Of a stretch of 40,340 nt of DNA, positions 8,378 through 16,019 are shown piece by piece. The notes beneath the pieces are model-generated. The model saw only the letters and a list, made by a program, of their open reading frames with translations, was not told the DNA's origin and did not search any database. The position numbers were made by a program, and so were the translations under genes. Positions within the stretch are counted from its first letter, which is position 1. Each line of letters begins with the position of its first letter. This DNA comes from Candidatus Heimdallarchaeota archaeon (GTDB taxonomy: Archaea; Asgardarchaeota; Heimdallarchaeia; Heimdallarchaeales; Heimdallarchaeaceae): positions 1 through 40,340 of the forward strand of contig JAGLTB010000021.1 in NCBI GenBank assembly GCA_023270155.1, in the 5' to 3' direction.

Positions 8378-8542
8378 ATGAGCAAAGTCGAGATAAAAGT
8401 CAATAATAATAAAATACCTCTGAATCAATTTGTAAATACCATAGTGTCTAAACTTATATTAGCTATAGTCGATTCTCTAAAGGGAATAGAAGACAAAGAT
8501 ATAGAAAATGTAAACATAACGCTCGATATGAAACTTAGCTAA
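8378..8542 (+). CDS. Small conserved-looking protein, 54 residues
   Basis: The frame is open from about 8315, but I favour the ATG at 8378, giving MSKVEIKVNNNKIPLNQFV and onward. It is preceded by a TATA-like TATTTTAAAT (8341-8350) about 30 bases upstream, and everything before it is T-rich terminator-like sequence. The protein has a beta strand, the IPLNQFV turn, a hydrophobic helix (NTIVSKLILAIVDSLKG) and a final strand (IENVNITLDMKL). This strand-helix-strand pattern, with the KVNxxxIPLNxFV start, resembles very small conserved proteins seen in archaea and some bacteria. I know no function. The TnpB-like gene ends 26 bases downstream on the opposite strand. Confidence 0.6.
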   Translation: MSKVEIKVNNNKIPLNQFVNTIVSKLILAIVDSLKGIEDKDIENVNITLDMKLS

Positions 8543-8604
8543 ACTGCCAAAAGGCGTCTAACCGTCGTTTAAGTGGGTCCCCTCACGAGCGTTGAGGGGA
8601 AAAG
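8543..8604 (-). other. Hairpins at the 3' end of the TnpB-like gene (candidate element end / guide-RNA scaffold)
   Basis: Two inverted repeats lie at the 3' end of the TnpB-like gene. A 7-bp perfect stem (CCCCTCA / TGAGGGG with a 7-base loop, 8579-8599) covers the last codons, and GCCAAAAGGC (8545-8554) lies just past the stop. In IS605/IS1341-type elements the gene's 3' end and right end encode a structured guide RNA and the element boundary. I cannot fix the boundary or identify a left end, so this is a candidate only. Confidence 0.35.
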
Positions 8605-10449
8605 ATCATGAGGAAGGAGAGCACCTTGAAGGGAAGCAATATTTTTAGCAGCATTAAAGTGAGTATTGATTTGTTGACCACATTTCTTGCAAGATGCAAC
8701 ATCATACTGACCAGATTGTCGAGCGAGAGCACCTTCACAGCTATAATGTAGAGTACTAGTTTGATAGGGATGGACCGATTCTAACTGAACATCATAGCCC
8801 AACTCCAAAGAAGCCAACCAAATAGCTTTTTTGTAAATAAATAAACTATCGGGCATGGTGTAGATAGCTTTAGCTAAAGCGCCTTTGGTACCTGAGGGGT
8901 CAACAGTTAATCTTTCAATTTTCAACACTTGACACTTCTTTTTCACCAGCACTGCCGCGAGAAAGTGAGGAAGAAGACGAGTAATCTCTTGAAGGATTCT
9001 ATGACGGCGAGTATAGACGCGATTAAGTTCACCCTTGAGCTTACAACAACCGCGGGAATCATGCTCTTTACGCTTTCGTGCTAATCCTTTGTTAAGTTCA
9101 GCAATAACCTTCTTGGTAAGATGTTCATAATTTTTAGCTAATTCCAACAGTTCTTGAGGAAGGACTACAGAAGTGTTAAACGCAACCATATGCCTTCCTA
9201 ACCTATTAATATCTATTCCAAGTATGGGTGTTTTCTTTCCTGAAATGTGCGAAAGATAACGATGGAGAAGTGTAGGGGAGTGGAAACAGCTATGAGTTCC
9301 TTCTAATACTACATCTACCCTAGGCTTATAGCTAGGGGATCCACTACTTTTTACTTGGAACACTTTGATGTTGGCACCATTCCTGATATATTCTACTACT
9401 TTCTGTGGAAAATGAATTTGAGCTATTAGTTTTTGTTTTCCTTTTCTTGGAAAACCGAGTTCTGTCCATCCTTGCTTTTTTACTTGTTCAGTCAATTCTT
9501 GAGCATTCCCTTCACGGGTAATAACATAATTTTTTTTCATGAGTAATTTTACTGGTAATCTTCCTTTCTTTTTACGTTTAAATGGTGGAGAAACAACATG
9601 TTCACTAGGTAGAACCTTGATTAACTTAGGGACACTCTGCATGTAATGATCAAAGAGTGTGAAAACTACTATCAGCCTAACTGCTGAAAAGAGTTTTCGG
9701 GTAGGTTTACCTATTGTTTGAGCTAGTTGTTCTGCGAGAGCTTTGAGACTTTTCCATCGAGAAGATTGAGAGCAATTAATCCATGAAGTTAGAAAGGGGA
9801 TAACAATCGCTTGTTCTTTTTTCAAGAGTTTTAGTTTTTCAAGATATGCTTTCTGATTCTTGGATAGTTTTGGTAAGAGGGAAAATTCGTGAGTGTAGTA
9901 AAACAACGCATCATCGAGGGCTTGTAAGACCTCATACTGAGTGGAAGCTGGAAGCTGAGCGTTCAATTGTAGAAACTCGGAAGTATAAAGAGTTTTCTGT
10001 TTTTTTCTCCAATATGAGTCTGCCTTTGCTCTAGAACTGGTAAGAAGATTGATAATATACCTCCTTCTTAGTTTCCAATAGTTTTCTAAACTGCGCTCTG
10101 TATACGGAGAACGTCCAAAAATCTGCCATTCTATCAATTGTTGAGGATTCTTTGTTAGAAAATTGAATAATCCTTGCACTTTCTGCTCTTTATCTATCTT
10201 TCCTTTGATAGCTATGTACAACCAATGGAAGGCACTTTCTGCAATATTCGGGCTTTTTCCCACTTCTTTACAGAGTTGGCGAGTGAAGAATCCTTCTCTG
10301 GGATTGGTTCTGTACAGTTCCATTGCCTGCTTAATAACTTGAGGAGTGAGTAGATGATACTGTTGTTCTTCTAAAGATCTTATCAACTGATTAATTTCTT
10401 CTCTTTGGGATTGGTCAACACACTTGAGTACGACTTGATAATTCCTCAT
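8569..10449 (-). CDS. Large TnpB/IS1341-type RuvC-like protein with altered catalytic and zinc residues
   Basis: A TnpB-family (IS605 OrfB) protein, normally an RNA-guided nuclease of transposons and the ancestor of Cas12. I place the start at ATG 10449 (626 residues), since MRNYQVVL looks like a TnpB N terminus; an in-frame TTG at 10509 would add 20 residues. Residues 1-400 are a long, mostly helical region; typical TnpB proteins total about 400. RuvC-I is LGIDINRLGRH (Asp413) and RuvC-II is VLKIERL (Glu512). RuvC-III, usually DRDxNAA, reads NTHFNAAKNI, so the expected Asp is His597. Of the zinc-ribbon cysteines only C571, C587 and C590 remain. The gene is clearly richer in G+C than its neighbours (bases 9001-9060 are half G+C), which suggests transfer. 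No TnpA transposase is adjacent. Confidence 0.8.
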   Translation of the reverse strand: MRNYQVVLKCVDQSQREEINQLIRSLEEQQYHLLTPQVIKQAMELYRTNPREGFFTRQLCKEVGKSPNIAESAFHWLYIAIKGKIDKEQKVQGLFNFLTKNPQQLIEWQIFGRSPYTERSLENYWKLRRRYIINLLTSSRAKADSYWRKKQKTLYTSEFLQLNAQLPASTQYEVLQALDDALFYYTHEFSLLPKLSKNQKAYLEKLKLLKKEQAIVIPFLTSWINCSQSSRWKSLKALAEQLAQTIGKPTRKLFSAVRLIVVFTLFDHYMQSVPKLIKVLPSEHVVSPPFKRKKKGRLPVKLLMKKNYVITREGNAQELTEQVKKQGWTELGFPRKGKQKLIAQIHFPQKVVEYIRNGANIKVFQVKSSGSPSYKPRVDVVLEGTHSCFHSPTLLHRYLSHISGKKTPILGIDINRLGRHMVAFNTSVVLPQELLELAKNYEHLTKKVIAELNKGLARKRKEHDSRGCCKLKGELNRVYTRRHRILQEITRLLPHFLAAVLVKKKCQVLKIERLTVDPSGTKGALAKAIYTMPDSLFIYKKAIWLASLELGYDVQLESVHPYQTSTLHYSCEGALARQSGQYDVASCKKCGQQINTHFNAAKNIASLQGALLPHDLFPSTLVRGPT

Positions 10450-10711
10450 CACTGTTGTTGAACCTGGATGAGTGTGTACTTGTGCTTTCCGTGCTGTTTG
10501 TGAACCCAATGTTTCTCAGTATCTAATTCGCAAAATGCTATTTAAACTCGATAAAATCCCTTTTCTTTGGTAATGAAAAGAAGAGTGTTCTAGATTTTTT
10601 TCCCCCTTATGGTAAGATTGGATAAGTTTTCACTCTTCAGTAGTCTAAAGTAACTTATGTTTAATATAGTACTCTAACAAAATTTAAAACATACTTATTA
10701 TCTTCTATCCC

Positions 10712-11662
10712 ATGGAACCTAAACAATTTTCTAGAAAAGAAATTGTGTTATCGTATATCACAATTCTCAGATTAGTGAATGGAATTGTTGCGGGAACTGC
10801 AGCAACTTTTGGAATTGTTCTCTCTTTACCTGCTGGTGTGAAAGTCAATTTTGTGACTCTAGCTTTGGTCATTATAGCAACCATGCTTGTCTCATCTCAA
10901 GCTATGATCTTCAATGATATTGCAGATAGAGAAGAAGATGCAATTAATGCACCACATAGACCGCTTCCTTCGGGAAAAATGTCTTTAAAAACAGCGAAGA
11001 TTTATGGAGTGATTATTGCGTCTTTAGCATTAACTTTAGCTGTTATAATTGATGTTATCAACAATCTCTATGGATTAAGTGTTGCAACTGCAATATTGTT
11101 TGGGGGATCTCTAGATCTATACAATTTCAAGCTAAAGAAACTTGGTTTTTGGGGAAATTTAACAATAGGTATAAATGTCGTTGCATTGTTCTTTTATGGT
11201 TCACTTCATACTTATTTGAACTATCCTGAAGCAGGTATAGCATGGGTTCCTATCTGTGTAGGCTTCTGTGCTGGATCAGGAAATGTTGGTAGAGAAGTCA
11301 TCAAAGGATTACCTGATATTGAAGGAGATCGAGAAACAGGAGTTAGAACTATAGCAGTAAAATTCGGACCTAAGATAACAGCTCTTATAGGTTCTCTTTT
11401 TCTCTGGGGATTAGTTGCTGGAGCTTTGATAGCGGCAATACTACCTATGTATCTGTCAGGTCCTGAACCTCTATATTTAGTCAGTCAAATTATGATATAT
11501 TTGATAGCATCTGTAGCATCCTTTCTAGCAATTGCTATACTCTTTAACCAAAAACCTAAATGGGCTTATATAACAAAAGAAATACTTCTATTTGTATTTC
11601 TAGCTTTCTTACTAGCCTTTATAGTAGATAAAATCGTGAAGCTAGCCATAGGAGCTAGTTAG
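10712..11662 (+). CDS. ubiA: UbiA-family prenyltransferase, probable digeranylgeranylglyceryl phosphate synthase
   Basis: A 316-residue integral membrane prenyltransferase with about eight or nine hydrophobic helices. The first Asp-rich motif is NDIADREED (68-76) and the second is LPDIEGDRETG after NVGREVIKG; both bind Mg2+-diphosphate of the prenyl donor. The spacing and the sequence HRPLPSGKMS match archaeal digeranylgeranylglyceryl phosphate synthases, which add the second geranylgeranyl chain to make archaeal ether lipids in the membrane. Other UbiA members (for example quinone or heme prenyltransferases) share these motifs, so the substrate is inference. The ATG is preceded by A+T-rich sequence. 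The gene converges on the small TIGR04076-like gene with only 3 bases between the stops. Confidence 0.87.
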   Translation: MEPKQFSRKEIVLSYITILRLVNGIVAGTAATFGIVLSLPAGVKVNFVTLALVIIATMLVSSQAMIFNDIADREEDAINAPHRPLPSGKMSLKTAKIYGVIIASLALTLAVIIDVINNLYGLSVATAILFGGSLDLYNFKLKKLGFWGNLTIGINVVALFFYGSLHTYLNYPEAGIAWVPICVGFCAGSGNVGREVIKGLPDIEGDRETGVRTIAVKFGPKITALIGSLFLWGLVAGALIAAILPMYLSGPEPLYLVSQIMIYLIASVASFLAIAILFNQKPKWAYITKEILLFVFLAFLLAFIVDKIVKLAIGAS

Positions 11663-11665
11663 ATT

Positions 11666-11938
11666 CTATCTTTTTCTAATAACTTGGTAAACAACAGGAT
11701 TGAAAGCATCAGGACAAGCATGAGTAGATATGTCTTTATCTTCTAACCAAGGAAATTCAGCACCATAAGCCATTGCATAAATCTTTGGCAATACTGAATA
11801 AAGTGCATGTAAGCAAATTTTACCTTTGATTTCGTTTGTATCAAAATTGAAGACAATTTCATCACCTACTTTGTGACCTGCTACACAGCTACCCTTTTGT
11901 TCAACAACTTTCAGAATTATTTCATGTGCCATATTCAT
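11666..11938 (-). CDS. TIGR04076 family small protein
   Basis: A 90-residue protein with the hallmarks of this family: an early GSCVAGHKVGDEIVF, a central KGKICLHALYSVLPKIYAMAYGAEFPW, and a C-terminal ACPDAFNPVVYQVIR. The conserved cysteines (in GSC, ICLHA and ACPD) and the HKVGD turn suggest a small redox or metal-binding domain, but the family's biochemical role is unknown to me. There are two close ATG starts (codons 1 and 3); the second starts MAHEIILKVVEQKG, which fits the family start well. It is divergently oriented from the FAD protein gene, sharing a short promoter region of about 45 bases. Confidence 0.8.
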   Translation of the reverse strand: MNMAHEIILKVVEQKGSCVAGHKVGDEIVFNFDTNEIKGKICLHALYSVLPKIYAMAYGAEFPWLEDKDISTHACPDAFNPVVYQVIRKR

Positions 11939-11952
11939 GCTTCATGTTTTAG

Positions 11953-11961
11953 ATTTAAATA
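11953..11961 (+). promoter_or_regulatory. TATA element of the FAD-binding protein gene
   Basis: ATTTAAATA is centred 26 bases before the ATG at 11983, which supports that ATG (not the GTG at 11977) as the start of a leaderless message. Confidence 0.55.
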
Positions 11962-11982
11962 GTTATTCCAGAATTAGTGTAT

Positions 11983-13059
11983 ATGGTTGAGAAATTTCGA
12001 AGTGATATAATCATTGAAGGAAGTGGTTTATCAGCTTCTGCATTAGCATATTATGTTTCTCTTCATAATACTGATGATGTAATTATTTTGATTCGAAGAG
12101 AAACGAAAGAAACGAATACACCAAATTTCACTCCAGGATTCAGCTTTCCTCAATTTGATCTCCCAGGAGAAATAATGGATGGTGTTTTCAGAAAGACCAA
12201 AGAAAACCTAGGTGATCTTCATTCAATATCAGGCATGTTTGAGTTTTCAACAAATCCACTCGTTACAACCTATAGAGGGAGAGATTCCCAGAAAATGATG
12301 GAGAATCATAAAACAAAACTAGAAAAAACAGATATCAAACATAATACTTTAGATATTAACGATATTTCAACTTATTATCCTTTTATTTCCCGTCAAGAAG
12401 AAATATATCTTATGGAGATATTTGATTCAATAACATGTGCAAATGTCAAAGAATTATCTCAAGCTTTTCAGAAATTTGCAACAGAAAATAATGTTATTAT
12501 TACTAAAGAATCGGGAAATCTAAAGTTAAATGTAAAGGACAGAAAATTGTTTTCAGAAGAAAGTAAATATACAGCTAATAAAGTTATCACAATTACATCA
12601 AAACATCTATTTTCTTCTTCCTTTCATGAAGAGCTTTTTGCTCTGGATATCTCAACACCTGTCTTTGAGAAATTTCCCAAGATAAATCTCATTGATTTCT
12701 ATAATAACTCCTATATGTGGTTGGAAGAGGCAGGCTATTTTCATATCTTCAGATTGTTTGAAAAGGACGATGAAGAGCAGAGTATATTGCTAGTAGAGAA
12801 AGATTTTGAAAAGGTTTTCCCACATCTTGGAAAACTTGAGATTGCTGATTCCAGCTTTGTTAAGCACATGCAATGTAATGATTTGGGTAAATCACTTGGA
12901 ACCTTAAATTCATCCAACATTCATTGCTTCTCTCTCCCTGTAGAATCTGAACTTTCCTTGATTACAGTTCTTGCAGAGAATTATTCAAATTTAATCGCTT
13001 CTGATAAATTAAAAGAAATTGATGATTTGAATTTCCTTAATTTATTACTAAGAAATTAA
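11983..13059 (+). CDS. Divergent FAD-dependent oxidoreductase-like protein (DAO/DadA type)
   Basis: A 358-residue protein. The N terminus DIIIEGSGLSASALAYYVS (from residue 8) is a strand followed by a GxGxxA dinucleotide-binding turn and helix, as in the D-amino-acid oxidase / sarcosine oxidase group. The segment YYPFISRQEEIYLMEIFDSI...ANVKELSQAFQKFATENNVII matches the part where such enzymes have a substrate-gate strand followed by the helix that shapes the second FAD strand. The normal second glycine-rich motif near the C terminus is not evident and the C-terminal half is poorly conserved, with many aromatic residues. It may be a reduced or non-catalytic flavoprotein. The substrate cannot be predicted. 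The ATG at 11983 is preferred because of the TATA spacing. Confidence 0.6.
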   Translation: MVEKFRSDIIIEGSGLSASALAYYVSLHNTDDVIILIRRETKETNTPNFTPGFSFPQFDLPGEIMDGVFRKTKENLGDLHSISGMFEFSTNPLVTTYRGRDSQKMMENHKTKLEKTDIKHNTLDINDISTYYPFISRQEEIYLMEIFDSITCANVKELSQAFQKFATENNVIITKESGNLKLNVKDRKLFSEESKYTANKVITITSKHLFSSSFHEELFALDISTPVFEKFPKINLIDFYNNSYMWLEEAGYFHIFRLFEKDDEEQSILLVEKDFEKVFPHLGKLEIADSSFVKHMQCNDLGKSLGTLNSSNIHCFSLPVESELSLITVLAENYSNLIASDKLKEIDDLNFLNLLLRN

Positions 13060-13072
13060 TTTCCAGATTCAA

Positions 13073-15430
13073 CTAATTTACCATATCTTCAGCGAAGTCA
13101 CTGTACTTAATTTGGTTGTCTTGACAATATCTTCTTAATACCCGTGTATGTGATTTGATGATCAGGCTATTTAGAGACTTCAATTTCTTACTTTTCTTTA
13201 TTTTATTCAAAATACCAACAATAATTTCAGCTTCTAATCCTTTAGATTTCTCTAAGAATAACTTCCTTGGATTCGCAGTCATTTTACCCAATATTTTAAC
13301 GATACCATCGACACTAGCTTCACCTAAATAGTTTAATGAAGAAATTCCAATCCTGGCATTACCTTCAACTATCTGATTGATTGTTTCTTGTATTATTTCA
13401 ATATCCTGAGCAACAGCAAGGAGAAGAATTAAACGTTCTTTTGTTTTCTTGTTCCTTTCTTTTTGATAGAATTTTCTCAATGGTCCAATTGCTGATTTTT
13501 CCATTTTTTCAATTACTTTACGTAAATTATTGAACCATTTCTCTTCAGCACTTTTTAGATTAGGGAGAATTAATTCAAGTATTTTACTTTCCATTTTACT
13601 TAATGCGCTTATAGTAGATTTTACAAGATGTTGATTTGAAGAAGTTAATTGTTGAGAGAGTTTCTTTACAATTGGAGAACCTATCTTAACTGCAGCATAG
13701 ATTGAAGCTTCTCTGACTAATTCCTTAGATCTTTTCATATTGTTGATGATAACATCAATAACTCCTGGATCCTTTAATTCACCAAGTGCTCTTGTTGAGA
13801 TTTCCGCTATACCATCATCATGATCTTTTGCAGCTTTTATTAATGAAATTAGAGCTCTTTTACTTTTTATTTTTCGTAAAGATTCAACTGCTTTTCTTCT
13901 TAATTTAATGTTAGGATCAGATAAGATTGATGAGAGGATAGGAACAGATTTAGTCCCTAGATGTGACAACAGATCACATGATTTTTCTCGAATTTCCGGA
14001 TCTATCTCCTTCAACGATTTGATTAATAGGGTGAAGATTTCGTCGTCTTTGGATCTTATTTTTTCCTTTTGGAATGCAAATGAATAACCTAGTTCTTGTA
14101 GCTCTTTTGATGGATAGTATAAATAAAGTATAACTCCGAGTTTCACACCTTGGATATGATCACTTTCGAGGAAACCATCAAGCGCAAGTTCGATATTATC
14201 TGTACCAAAATACTGCAAAACTTCCACTGCATTTTTCCTGAGTTGCAGATCATCATCTATCAGCTCTTCTATTAGAACTTTTATTGAGGGGGTACCAAGA
14301 GTGAGTAGAGCTTGAGTAACAGCTTCAAGAATCGAAGGATTCTTTCCAGCTAGCTGAGTTGTTAATAATCTTATAGCACCTTCATAACCATACTTTTGAC
14401 TCATAACTAGTGTTAAGCATTGTGCTGCATTTCTCCTGACATTCTTTTTACCTTTTTGGAGAGCCCCCATTAGGTAATCATAGCTTGATTCACCTATTCT
14501 TTTCATAGATTCAATTATATAAGGTGTGTATCTGTCTTCTTCAAGTGCGGTAATCAAGCTTGGAAGAGCCCCATTTCCAATTAAGGCAAGAGACCTTGCC
14601 GCATAATATGCAGCAGGATCACCTTTTTCAAATTGGTCAATAAGTATCCCAATGGCTTTTTCACTACCTAAATTCCCTAAAGCTTCAATAATAGCTAATT
14701 GTGTATCAACAGCGTCTTTGAAATTTGAAAGTCTAGAAATTAAAACATCAGCGTGCTTTGGTTCGTCTAGATGCATCAAAATAATTGAGCCATACATAAT
14801 GTGTTCTTCAACATTGGAAGTCAAAATTACTTCACGAACTTGTTTTACAAAAAGGTAAGTAAGTTCAGGATATTGAGTGATAGTAAGAAGAGTAAGTTCT
14901 GTGAAAATAGGATTTGTCTGCTTCAATCTATAGGTGAGAATTTTCTTTAGTTCTTTTGATTGCTCATCAATAAATTGAAAATTAATGAAGGTATCATTGT
15001 AATTAGATAAAGAAGAATGGCAGGTTCTAATGGCAATTTCAGTTAATGTGGCAAGCACAGGAGTTACTATATGTGCTTTGCTAATTGCAGAAAAAATCTT
15101 CTTAGCTTGAAGTGTGGAAAGTATATCGAAGATTAGATTAAAACTTTCAGCCTTGATTAAGTAAGTATAAAGAATTGGAATAAAATGCTGAAGTTTACTT
15201 ACAATTACATCTTTAATTAAGGTATCTTGATTTTTAAGGTATTCTTCGATTATCTTATCTGTCGGGATATAATCTGTACTAAAAAGCAGTTTCGTAGCAT
15301 TTACTCTAACTAGTGTATCCTTATCTGTTAGAAAATTAATTAGAAAGTAGTAATCCTTAATGTTTTCCAGACGTATTTTTTCTACTTTTTCTTCTTTCAA
15401 GAGGAGTCTTTTAAGTTCTTCTTCATTCAA
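13073..15430 (-). CDS. HEAT-repeat (PBS-lyase type) protein
   Basis: A 785-residue alpha-solenoid of about 18-20 HEAT repeats, each two helices of about 35-40 residues in all. The clearest copies are near the middle: SDPNIKLRRKAVESLRKI, DPEIREKSCDLLSHLG, DDDLQLRKNAVEVLQYFG and KNVRRNAAQCL. Such solenoids are protein-binding scaffolds. There is no signal peptide or transmembrane segment, so it should be cytoplasmic. Its start codon overlaps the stop of the upstream Rab-like GTPase by 4 bases (ATGA type), so the two are translationally coupled. The layout suggests that the HEAT protein is an effector, regulator or scaffold for that GTPase; this partnership is inference from the operon. Confidence 0.88.
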   Translation of the reverse strand: MNEEELKRLLLKEEKVEKIRLENIKDYYFLINFLTDKDTLVRVNATKLLFSTDYIPTDKIIEEYLKNQDTLIKDVIVSKLQHFIPILYTYLIKAESFNLIFDILSTLQAKKIFSAISKAHIVTPVLATLTEIAIRTCHSSLSNYNDTFINFQFIDEQSKELKKILTYRLKQTNPIFTELTLLTITQYPELTYLFVKQVREVILTSNVEEHIMYGSIILMHLDEPKHADVLISRLSNFKDAVDTQLAIIEALGNLGSEKAIGILIDQFEKGDPAAYYAARSLALIGNGALPSLITALEEDRYTPYIIESMKRIGESSYDYLMGALQKGKKNVRRNAAQCLTLVMSQKYGYEGAIRLLTTQLAGKNPSILEAVTQALLTLGTPSIKVLIEELIDDDLQLRKNAVEVLQYFGTDNIELALDGFLESDHIQGVKLGVILYLYYPSKELQELGYSFAFQKEKIRSKDDEIFTLLIKSLKEIDPEIREKSCDLLSHLGTKSVPILSSILSDPNIKLRRKAVESLRKIKSKRALISLIKAAKDHDDGIAEISTRALGELKDPGVIDVIINNMKRSKELVREASIYAAVKIGSPIVKKLSQQLTSSNQHLVKSTISALSKMESKILELILPNLKSAEEKWFNNLRKVIEKMEKSAIGPLRKFYQKERNKKTKERLILLLAVAQDIEIIQETINQIVEGNARIGISSLNYLGEASVDGIVKILGKMTANPRKLFLEKSKGLEAEIIVGILNKIKKSKKLKSLNSLIIKSHTRVLRRYCQDNQIKYSDFAEDMVN

Positions 15431-16017
15431 GCATTCTGCCCCCTCTGCTTCTTGCGGTACTTAATGAAATCGATAATACCAGAACCAAGATCCTCAAAAA
15501 CTTGTTGAACATTTTCTCCAGTTTTTGCAGAGGTTTCATAGTATTTAACTTTGAATCCTTTAGATTTGTATTTATTATTTAAATCTTGAACATATGTTAA
15601 TGCCTTTTCTCTTACATTTGCTCGTTTTGTTTTAGAAAGTAAATCCATTTTGTTACCCAAAACATAGAAGGGAACAATACCTCTTTCTGTACCTGTTTCT
15701 AATTCCTTCACCCATCTATCCAAAGTTTTTAGAGTTGAAATTTTTGTTGCGTCAAAAACCATTAAAGCACCTAAAGTTCCTCGATAGTACATCATACGAA
15801 CTTTCTCGAAAATTTCTTGTCCTGCAATGTCCCAAATTTGAAATAGAACTGAATAATCGTAAATTTCCTTTGGTAAAGATGCAAAATCAGCTCCGATTGT
15901 TTCTAGATGTTTTGTGATAAAACCTTCTCCTAAATATGAACGTCTCAAACTTGTTTTTCCAACCGCTGCTTCTCCTGCTAAAATGACCTTGAGAAATAGT
16001 TTTTGACTGTAGCTCAC
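15427..16017 (-). CDS. Rab-like small GTPase in an operon with CPBP protease and HEAT protein
   Basis: A 196-residue GTPase with P-loop GEAAVGKTS (15-23), switch I Thr in ETIGADF, WDIAGQE (62-68, with the catalytic Gln at 67), GNKMD (121-125) and ETSAK (161-165). The WDxAGQE and ETSAK forms are those of eukaryotic Rab proteins. The C terminus (YRKKQRGQNA) is basic and has no cysteine, so it is not prenylated directly; the basic tail could contact acidic membranes. It starts 2 bases after the stop of the CPBP membrane protease and overlaps the HEAT gene by 4 bases, which marks a three-gene operon. The GTP-switch role follows from the family; its membrane link to the protease is inference. Confidence 0.94.
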   Translation of the reverse strand: MSYSQKLFLKVILAGEAAVGKTSLRRSYLGEGFITKHLETIGADFASLPKEIYDYSVLFQIWDIAGQEIFEKVRMMYYRGTLGALMVFDATKISTLKTLDRWVKELETGTERGIVPFYVLGNKMDLLSKTKRANVREKALTYVQDLNNKYKSKGFKVKYYETSAKTGENVQQVFEDLGSGIIDFIKYRKKQRGQNA

Positions 16018-16019
16018 TG

